Assembly (NCBI GenBank): GCA_011800155.1
Contig: CM022370.1
Span: forward strand, 2,046,001 to 2,110,000
DNA: 64,000 bases
Source of the DNA: Flammulina velutipes
Lineage: Eukaryota > Basidiomycota > Agaricomycetes > Agaricales > Physalacriaceae
Direction of reading: 5' to 3'
The notes below the pieces were generated by a model. It was given only the letters and a program-made list of their open reading frames with translations, was not told where the DNA came from and ran no database searches. Shown here piece after piece: positions 55,399-64,000 of the stretch (the stretch's first letter is position 1; each line of letters starts with the position of its first letter). Made by a program: the position numbers and the translations under genes.

Positions 55399-57066
55399 AT
55401 GTATCACCGGCCACCACCAACCATCCGCACGTCCCCGTCACTATCGTCTTTAAGCCAGGTCGGCTCTACAGGGCAACATAGTCCCCGCCTGACGCCACTT
55501 CTACCGTCTGCCGCCATGACTTATCCAGCCAAAGGCGGGTTTGGGACCGACCTGTCGATAGCTTCTCCCAACGCGGGGCGCGATGTATCAAATTCGCCGT
55601 CTATCTGTGGCATGCCCTTGAAATATGTTTCGTGAGCCTTTCCGTCTCATTCTTTGCTCGCAATCAACTACAACTCGCATAGACTGGTCACTCTCGCCGT
55701 TCAAAACGCCGCGCTCTCCATTGTCATGCATTATTCACGTGTATCCACTCCACCTGCACTCGCGTATTCGCCAGCTTCCGCCGTTCTTCTCAACGAACTC
55801 CTGAAAGGGTCTATATCATTCATCGTTGCGCTCTACCGCGTACGCGAGGTATCCGCACATCCCTGGCGTCGTATGTCCTGGTGGAGCATCATCTGTGCGC
55901 TACCTTACCCTTGGACGTCGCCATTCTGGTATCTATGCGGAGAAATATTTAGCCCCGACTGTTGGAAGCTCTCCATCCCAGCCATCCTCTATGTCGTCCA
56001 GAATTCCTTGCAATACGTCGCCATCAGCAATCTCCCCGTCGCTTCCTTCCAGGTCACCTACCAGATGAAAATTCTCACCACGGCCGCCTTCTCAGTAGCA
56101 TTGCTAAGGCGGAAGCTCACTTCGACCAAGTGGCTGTCGCTCTTCTTCCTGGCAATCGGTGTAGGCATCGTGCAGATACAGACCGCCTCAGTTGGACATG
56201 TTGCGCCGAAGAACACGCCGGTAGGAAGCGCACACGAATCTGCCCCGCTTCATATCCACGTTATGAGCCCTCTGAAAGGTTTCGGTGCGGTGACAGCGGC
56301 ATGTTTTACGTCGGGCCTGGCGGGTGTATACTTCGAGATGGTTCTCAAGAACTCGAAAGCGGATCTTTGGGTTAGGAACGTGCAATTGTCCCTATTCTCG
56401 CTCATTCCAGCGCTCCTCCCCATCCTGTATCACTCCCCTCCTACCAGTTCCCGAGGGCTGCTTCCCGATCTTTTGCGGAATTTTGGAGGATGGGCATGGG
56501 CGACTGTCATGATTCAGGTTTTTGGTGGACTGGTTACAGCCATAGTGATCAAGTATTCGGACAACATCATGAAAGGCTTCGCCACCAGTCTTTCCATCGT
56601 CTTGTCGTTTCTGGCGTCGGTTGTACTTTTTGACTTTCGCATCACGCCTTCTTTCGTCATTGGCGCCTCGACGGTCCTTTGTTCAACGTGGATGTACAAC
56701 CAACCGTCCAACCCTGATTCGCCGTCCATCGTAATCACGAATTCCGGGTCTGGAAAGACCACTCCATTTCCAGGAACACCAGTGGACGCAGATGAGCCTA
56801 TTCTTGGTCAATTTCCGTCTAAAAAATCGCCGTCGCCATTCAGCAGTCCCAGGCTAATGGCCACTGCGCTGGGCCTTACTAGCGGTGCGGATGGCGCAAA
56901 CGTACCACACGATGTGTTTGCAGAGACGCTTGACACGATACGATACAAGCAAGCGCCATACGGATCGCCCTTCCCATCACGTCCCCCCTCAGTACAATCT
57001 TCGCGGACGACCACCCCGAAACCTAGGTCGCCGACATTGACACCAATGGCGCAAGATCGTTTATAG
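55399..57066 (+). CDS. UDP-galactose-type nucleotide-sugar transporter
   Basis: It starts at ATG 55399 (MYHRPPPTIRTSPS). An intron of about 47 bases starting at 55634 joins LKYVS to LVTLAVQNAALSIVMHYSRV. The second exon is uninterrupted to the stop. The protein has about ten membrane helices and the signature blocks of the SLC35A/nst family: QNSLQYVAISNLPVASFQVTYQMKILTTA, TKWLSLFFLAIGVGIVQIQ, GLAGVYFEMVLKNSKADLW and KYSDNIMKGFATSLSIVLS. It should exchange UDP-galactose (or another UDP-sugar) for UMP in the Golgi. A long Ser/Pro-rich tail of about 110 residues faces the cytosol. It is followed in the same direction by a chitin synthase. Confidence 0.9.
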
Positions 57067-57458
57067 CGTTGTGGCGGGATTTGTGATTAATTCATGACGA
57101 GATGCTTCTACTTTTTCTATATTGCCATTGACAATTTGCCTCCATTTCTATACCCTCAGCGTATTTCGTTTACTTCTAGAAGACCCTCACGTACCTAGCA
57201 TCATTCTAGTCAATCAAGTACATAATGACCGTTGCACTGAGAGGTGCTGTTTTTGCTATTGAGGGGTAAGATACGACGCACACGTGGGACCTCCACTTTA
57301 CTGGAAATGGCAACTGCTGTCACCGCATTTCCTTGTTCCCTACCAGCATCGTTTCCTCTCTTTCATTTCCTGGAAGCCTCAGTGTACTAGCAGTACAGCT
57401 GGACTGAGCATATTCGACCGAGGCTGCTGTTGCACGCCGTACAATCTCTCTTTTCACC
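57067..57458. other. Intergenic region between transporter and chitin synthase
   Basis: This is 3' flank and promoter, T-rich. I see no recognised element. Confidence 0.4.
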
Positions 57459-60400
57459 ATGGCCCTTCGTTTCCAGAACAACTACGATTTTACTGATGTC
57501 CCAATTCCTACGTCGAGGCAGCCTCCAATGTCGGGCAACACTATGCGACGAGCAAAGACGCTTACTCGCCCAGAGCGCAGCGTCGCCCCCGTACCACTCA
57601 TCAACCCCCAGGGCATGGTCCCATCGTCCTCCTCAGCACCCGCCCAAGACGAGTACAACGGCTCAGATGCATGGCGCATCTTCTCGCGGGTAGTCACCTT
57701 TTGGGCACCGTCCTTCTGCCTCAGCTGCTCCTTGAAGGACAAGGCCACTCAGCAAGCCTGGCGGGAAAAGTTTGCGCTATGCTTCCTCATCGGACTGCTC
57801 TGCGCAGGCGTCGGATTCGTCACCGTTGGCTTCCAAAAGGTCCTCTGTCCCACCACCGGTGCCACCAACAGCGAGTTCATACGCCTGGGGACACAACTGG
57901 GCACGCTCGGTGTCCAAGGTCGCCTCTTCAACGTCACCTCCACCGGTTCAGAAGCCAGTGCAACACTCGCAAATCTCGCCCAGACCAGTCCTGGTTACGA
58001 CATTACCCACTTCTTTGCCAGACAGGCATCCGACTTTCCAGCATGCGCCGGCCTCAATTTCCGTGTCGCCCAGGATGAGCCATGTTCGACTACCAATCCC
58101 TGCACCCTTGGTGCCCTGTCCACCACAACGCTCACCGGTCTTGGGCTAGGCGATACCGGCGCTCTCGTCGGCTATGCATGGGAGCAGGTCGCTGCATCCA
58201 CCGACTACTTCGTCCTCGATGGTGCCGTGCTCAACATGACCACCTATCTCAAGCTCCATCCCAACGCCATCCCTTCCGACAAAGTCGACGCAGCCCTCAG
58301 AACTCTTCTCTACGGACAGGATACGTCGTACGGAAAGGACGGCACCCGTCTGTTCGCCAGTCGCTCGGATTTGGAGACAGCGGTTCCTTGCATCAAACAG
58401 AGATATTACGCCGGCAATATTGACAAGGTTACTCCTGGCTGTTTCGTATCCTCCCTCTTCCTCTGGGCAGGATTGTTCGTCATTCTCACCCTCGTCTTCG
58501 TCCGTTTCGTCATGGCATGCGTGTTCAACTGGTTCTTGTCAGAACGACTTGCAGGCCCGCCTAGTAGTAGGGAGTTGGACAGATCAGCTATCAGTCCAGC
58601 TGTCATGCCAGAAGGCGCCAACATCTCAGTTGACAACAGGAATGGCACAGCGCCTTGGGCGGGACCTAGCGGTGCTGCACGCAAGCTCAGCAAGCAGACC
58701 AAGAACGCTCGCTCCTTCAACTCGTCCTCCGCTACCTTGACCAACTCATCCTCTGACGGCTCCATTGCACCCATCATGAGCCTTGCACAAATAGGGCGAG
58801 AGCTCTTTGCAGTCTGTCTAGTGACGTGCTATTCGGAGGGAGAAGAGTCTCTACGAACGACACTTGACTCCATCTCGAAAACGACGTATAGCGATCAACG
58901 GAAGCTGTTGTTCATTGTCGCTGATGGGATGATCACTGGTGCGGGTGAGAAGATGAGCACGCCCGACATTTGTGTCAAGCTGCTCGATGCCGATCCAAGG
59001 TTCGGGAACCCGATGCCCATGCTTTATTCCGCTGTGGGGTCGGGGGCTAAGTCGCAAAACAGAGCAATGGTATACGCCGGACACTACAGTACGTCTTGTT
59101 ACCTTTTCCTCCGTGATCTAATATCAACAACCCTGCAGCCGTTGCTGGACGTCGAACACCTACAGTCATCGTCGTCAAGTGTGGCACAGAGCAAGAGGCT
59201 GCAAAAGAGAAGAAGCCTGGCAACAGAGGCAAACGTGACAGTCAGCTTATCCTCATGAACTTCTTCTCTCGTGTCACCTACAACGATCGCATGTCGCCAC
59301 TTGACTTTGATCTTTTCCGCAAGATCCATATCCTTATGGGAGTCACGCCAGACTTCTTTGAAGTATGCCTCATGGTATGTGCACATCTCCGACGTATAGG
59401 GTTCTATGTCTGATATACTCTAGGTGGACGCCGACACCAAAGTCTACCCGACCTCTCTTGGACACCTTGTCAATTGCATGCACCACGACCAGATGATCAT
59501 GGGTGTCTGTGGAGAAACACGCATAGCCAATAAACGACAGTCTTGGGTAACCGCCATCCAGGTCTTCGAGTACTTCATTTCCCATCACTTGGCGAAAGCT
59601 TTCGAATCCGTATTCGGTGGTGTCTCCTGTCTACCCGGTTGTTTCTCCATGTTCAGACTCAAGGCTCGTCGGTCATCCGGAGACGACTGGGTCCCTCTCA
59701 TTGTGAAACCGGAGATCGTAAAGGAATACAGCCAAAACGAGGTCACCACATTACACCAGAAGAATCTCTTATTACTCGGAGAGGATCGTTTCCTGACTAC
59801 GATTCTTTTGAGGACATTCCCCAACCGCAAAATGATGTTCCTGCCCCAGGCGCGTTGTCGGACAGTCGTGCCGGACACATTCTCTATCTTGTTATCTCAG
59901 CGTCGTCGGTGGATTAACTCCACGATACATAACCTCATGGAACTCGTCCTCGTCCGTAACCTTTGTGGAACCTTCTGCTTCAGCATGCAGTTCGTCGTTT
60001 TCATGGATCTCCTTGGAACTGTCGTCCTCCCCATCGCCATCGCACTGACCTACATGCTCGTTGTTGGCATGGCTCTCGATCCACCCAAAACCTTCGAGGA
60101 GGCCATTCCGCTCATGCTCCTCGTGGCCGTCCTGGGTTTACCTGCCATCCTCATCTTAATTACGACGCGGAAAGTGGTCTACGTCATGTGGATGATGGTT
60201 TACCTTGTGGCGTTGCCGATATGGAATTTCGTTCTTCCTGTGTATGCGTTTTGGCATTTCGACGATTTCTCTTGGGGAGAAACACGGTGCGTTTTGACTT
60301 TCTTTCCTTCTATTTCTTAAAATGCTCACATTTTCGTCCACAGTAAAGTTGAGGGTGAAGGCAAAGATACTGGACATGGTGGGGATTCGAAAAAATTCAA

Positions 60401-61013
60401 TGGAGAAGCGGTGCCTCTACGCCGATGGGAGGACTGGGAGCGCTCACGCCTAAGGAAGCTTCGCCGAGAAGAACGTCGCCGTCGTGAATTCGAACGTTCG
60501 CACCCGTCAGGATATATCGCTGGGGAACGTGATCTCCTTAGTACCCGCTCGGAAGTTCGCAGTCAATATGACGGATCGGACACGATGTCAGTCACGTCGT
60601 CAGAGGATGATCAATGGGGTCCGCAAATTGGAGGATATAACGAGCACAACACACAGTACCCGCCGCCGCCGGTTGGACTACTCGTACCACAAAGCGAAAC
60701 ACTAGACACTGCCAAAACGCTCGATGGTGCCGAATTGGAAGCCATGCTGGAAATGGGTTTCGATGAACGGCCTAAAAACCCAGGCGATGCGACGAAGTAT
60801 CAACTGTCGGATAGCTCAACGCAGTTGATCAACTTTGGCAATGATGGGTATTCGCCGTTATCGCGGTCGACGTCCCCTAGCGCGCAGCTGCCGAACATGA
60901 TGTCGCCCACGTCGCCCACGATGCCAAATACGAGTTGGACACAACAGCAACCGCCCCCTGGACCTGGCCGCTATGGGCCATTAGGACCACTAGATCCTGG
61001 TGCGAAATTCTAA
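57459..61013 (+). CDS. Chitin synthase, class IV
   Basis: It starts at ATG 57459 ([14 protein letters not shown]). Introns at about 59089-59138, 59374-59424 and 60288-60343 leave a complete protein of about 1,130 residues. It makes chitin from UDP-GlcNAc at the plasma membrane. An N-terminal helix ([19 protein letters not shown]) is followed by a large domain with a membrane helix ([24 protein letters not shown]), then the GT2 catalytic core: [38 protein letters not shown], the LGEDR loop and the product-binding QRRRW, then three C-terminal helices and a basic, then Pro-rich tail. The absence of a myosin domain and the long N-terminal region place it in class IV (ChsD/Chs8 type). Confidence 0.95.
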
Positions 61014-61704
61014 ACGACGGACTTGCGCGCGCGGTGTTTGTTTTTGCATTGCCCATTTAAGTATATCACTTTGTTTGCCATACCATGACCTCACCTTCTT
61101 CCTTTGCAACGACATACTATCCACTCTACGACCGGAATATCTCATTTTACATGAGCCTAATTGCTGCAGCGCATTGTTTTCGCCGCTTTTACCATACATT
61201 TGTTTGCATGGACTTGACTGTACGGGTGAATATAATATTGGAACATATACTTGTGATTGTCGTCATCTAGAATGACCTCTTAGACTTGACCGACATTTGT
61301 GTCTACGTTCATTGGATGGATGTAAACGATAAGATGACACTAGAAGAGGGCCTTAGATAGTTCAATATTGGCGTCGCATTGATCTTCTAAGATATTTTGA
61401 GATAGCTACAATCGACAAGCACTGACACTGTCACCTGCGACGTCGAACATTCTGGCAACGCCTGGTCCTCACGAAAGACGATGATAATCCAATAATTGGA
61501 AACCCCTTCTGTCGTGTTTTCCCTAGCTCTATGCTCAGACCAACAAACTGACCACTGCATATGGATGCTTGTCATGTCATCCCGCCAAACTGGAGTCGCA
61601 CGCGCCTACCACATCAGTATCGGAGTGGGCCAATCGAGGGAACTTGGTTGGGGTTGGATTCTCCTCTCCAATGGGACCACGCTTCCTTGTCGACGAGGGC
61701 GAGA
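61014..61704. other. Intergenic region / 3' flanks
   Basis: Convergent 3' ends meet here. The minus-strand frame 61577-61828 (PMSIKQSADTEVISPSS) could be the disrupted tail of the next gene. I see nothing else. Confidence 0.4.
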
Positions 61705-62774
61705 TTACCTCTGTGTCCGCAGATTGTTTGATAGACATAGGAGAAGAAGACGAAGGCTGATCTGAGAGCTTGAGGTGACGACTTGGAGTTGGATGGTTCT
61801 CGTGAGTAGTCCCTCCAACAGCACCCATCGAGCTTTCATAAGGAGTCGTTCCACTTCCGTCTCGTCTTGGTCGGATTTCTCGTCTGTCAAGATATTTTCT
61901 TCGAGCAAGTCTTGGAATGCCTTCTTCGCGTCATTACTATCGCTAGGACGCAGAACAGCGGAGTGCAAGGCGCTCATCTTCTTGAGCAGGCGAAGGTCAG
62001 ATGCGTCTGGGTCCAAGGGCGCGTCCCCGATATTTTCTTGAAACCATCTAAGTGCTCTGTCTGCCGAGGGACACTCTGGTGTGGGATCTGGGCGAGGGTT
62101 GTAGAAGGGTAGTCGATGGGGAAACATGCCAGTTGTTCCAGCGAACCAAGAAAGGTTAATGGGCTTGTTCATCTGTGTCATGAGAGCATCCGTGAGGGTC
62201 TCGGGTGGCAATGCCAGCAGTGTCGCAAATCGAACCATGAAGAATAGTATACAACTGGGTAGACCGCCACAGGAAGCACGGGTGAAGCGTTGTTTTCACG
62301 AGTGGAAAATCGGTGAAAGGATAGACTTCGCCGTTGACGTAGATGGGCTGCAGTTCTCTCCTATCGTTCGTGACGGGAAGGAATGTATAAATTTAGAAGA
62401 GCAGAGCATGGAAATAACATACTGACTTGGGTAAAATGGATTCGATTTTTTGTAGGGGCCTTAAGGTTGGTGACACACATCTCGATAATAGTCTTTGTCG
62501 TCTCAATGGAGGGAAGCAAGGCCCATCTTCCACGATGATACATAGTTACCATGTCTTTCGGCACTGAAACATCAAGTTAGATGGGCCTCTCGACGTCGAG
62601 CGCTTACTTTTAATTGTGGGCTTCGTAGTTGGCCATGTCGCCGCAGTCCAGTCCCATTACATATTCCAGTATGTCGAACCGGTGCCAGAGGGAATTGGAG
62701 ACGTTGTAGGCCTCGTATTCGACATCTGTGGCGCGTGTGCTGATATCAGTGAGGTTGATGGTTGAAGGTGCCAT
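61705..62774 (-). CDS. Conserved unknown protein, reading frame probably damaged
   Basis: It starts at ATG 62774 (MAPSTINLTDISTRATDVEYE, then EYVMGLDCGDMANYEAHN). A TAA comes just before a good donor (GTAAGC). The next exon (PKDMVTMYHRGRWALLPSI, TTKTIIEMCVTNLKAPTKNRIHFTQ) follows in a frame I cannot join. After another intron come YVNGEVYPFTDFPLVKTTLHPCFLWR and, in a shifted frame, VRFATLLALPPETLTDALMTQ and WFAGTTGMFPHRLPFYNP through KARWVLLEGLLT. The peptides are protein-like and I recall similar mushroom proteins of unknown function. At least two frame problems suggest a decaying copy, sequence errors or unusual introns. Confidence 0.4.
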
Positions 62775-62790
62775 CAATGTTTGGCCACCT

Positions 62791-64000
62791 TGCTTGTGTT
62801 GTTTCTACCATCATGTCTTCACGCATAGATGGTTTCTCAGAGCCTCTGCTCGACTGCAAGTCGCCTCTCGTCTGCTTTATAGCTGCTCACGTCTTGCTTT
62901 CACAGGTCTAGTTACCACAATTCTTGACAGCGTTCCCTCAGCAAAGACTACTTTCTTAGCCTCTCTTGGACGTCGCGTCCACAATTCGACTATTCGCGCT
63001 CTGTTCAGTACCCTGCGCGTCAAAGATGACGATCGTCTATTCACCAGTCCGTCTGCTGCCACTACCCTGACAGCTGTACTCTCGAATCCCACAACCTACG
63101 CGCCACGAGTAAAGAAACTCGTAGTTCTGGACTCAGACTCATCTCCCATCGCCGCGGAAAACCTCAAGATATTGCTGTCGTTGCTTTCCCACCTTGAAGC
63201 CGTTGTATGGAAGAGCTCAGAGTGCCCGCCTGACGGGCTTTGTGAAGTGTGCCGTTACTTTGTTTCATCTGGATCGTTACTGAATTGGCTAGATGCTATC
63301 GACCCTCAACCCGCGTCTGAGCTCATTCTCGTATCTCCCGTGTTCATCTCGCGTCGGGAAATGGGACGCGCCGTCTCTCCCGTTATTAAACGCCCTCCCT
63401 ATACAGCACTTGCACCTATCGTCCCTCTCACAGGTCGGCTCGAGAGCACTGGTGCGCATGTTTGAAAGCCTAGAACAAGAGTCTTTCCTGGAAGACTTGA
63501 ATCTCGACCTCGTCTGGCTTGACGACTCCGTGTGTCACGCCGTTGCTGAGAAGGCTGGGAGATTGCGGAGGCTTCAGCTGTCTACCGCGGGAACCAAACT
63601 GACGGATGCCGGACTAACAGCTATTCTGAATGGATGTGATGCCTTGGAGTATCTGTGTATGGACGAGGTTGAAGGTAATGCTGGCATACTGGGTGTGATC
63701 TATGTTGCTCATGTTTGAAAGGGCGTTTGAGCCGTCTCCTTTGGTCGAAAGTCTCTCCTTTGCCTACCTCATTCAAACGTTTGGTGTTTAGGATATCGGA
63801 AAGCGGGCCTACTCATTCTTGGAGCGTAGATCATCTGTTGTCGCTTGGATCTCTGCCGTTTGACGATCTAGAGGAATTTTCAGTCACGCGCAAAGAGTAT
63901 TCACGGCGGCTTGACCATGGTTGTACCAGAAATCGTTTACACACGGACGTCGACGTTGTTGCCCATCACCTTCTCCCGAAAGAAATTAGAGGAATGATAA
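62791..64000 (+). CDS. Leucine-rich-repeat (F-box-like) protein, 3' end cut by window
   Basis: The frame is open from about 62758. The true start is unclear (ATG 62758 or a short first exon). A 47-base intron at about 63246-63292 links PPDGLCE to MLSTLNPRLSSFSYLP. A second one at about 63675-63719 links DEVEG to RLSRLLWSKV. The last exon is open to the right edge. Leu-rich segments (VKKLVVLDSD, LEDLNLDLVWLDD, AGRLRRLQLSTAGTKLTDAGLTAIL, LEYLCMDEVEG) resemble RNI-type LRRs found after F-boxes in the large fungal F-box families. No F-box is visible in what I could read, so the role in substrate choice for SCF ligases is only inferred. It diverges from the 62774 gene with almost no space. Confidence 0.5.

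Overview
The window is nuclear DNA of a mushroom-forming basidiomycete (Agaricomycete). The reasons are dense genes split by many introns of about 45-55 bases with GT(A/G)NGT donors, a class IV chitin synthase, a giant DUF3712 membrane protein, a CBM19-type secreted protein, and several serine/proline-rich proteins of mushroom type. I see no CRISPR array, rRNA, intact transposon or plasmid feature. All gene models were made by eye from frame continuity and splice signals, so internal exon edges are approximate unless stated.

Left part (1-9.5 kb): an exon-intron fragment of a plasma-membrane Ca2+-ATPase ends at a stop and runs into a GX3-repeat coiled-coil protein. A multi-exon conserved unknown follows. 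Then come about 2.9 kb of gene-poor DNA with short repeats and a hairpin, a small secreted cysteine protein, another gene-poor stretch, and a VanZ-like membrane protein. The VanZ gene is head to head, with 43 bases between start codons, with a fast-evolving gene that may be the meiotic factor REC114.

Middle (10.7-37 kb): Ap4A phosphorylase (Apa1/2), a four-helix membrane protein (DUF7727-like), a large single-pass membrane protein, a serine-rich unknown, a long acidic/lysine-rich protein ending in a HicA-like fold, a small membrane protein, dihydroxy-acid dehydratase (ILV3), the peroxisomal import receptor PEX5, electron-transfer flavoprotein alpha, an HD phosphohydrolase, a CBM19 secreted protein, an intron-containing tRNA-Tyr, a dysferlin-domain peroxin (PEX30 type), a membrane glycoprotein and a small secreted protein. 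PEX5 and ETF-alpha diverge from a 240-base promoter carrying repeated CCGAGTCGG sites.

Right part (37.6-64 kb): a 9.2-kb DUF3712 gene built of three tandem units of about 3 kb, a nuclear low-complexity protein, a 6.3-kb gene joining a sacsin/HSP90-type ATPase domain to a C-terminal HExxH domain, a UDP-galactose-type transporter followed by the class IV chitin synthase in the same direction, a probably damaged conserved gene, and an LRR protein cut by the window edge.

Most of this is ordinary housekeeping. The items most worth a second look are the ATPase-plus-HExxH protein, the HicA-fold gene with two C-run frameshifts, the tripled DUF3712 protein, the CCGAGTCGG promoter, the cluster of palindromes beside tRNA-Tyr, and a recurring TGTGGCG(C/T)A word.
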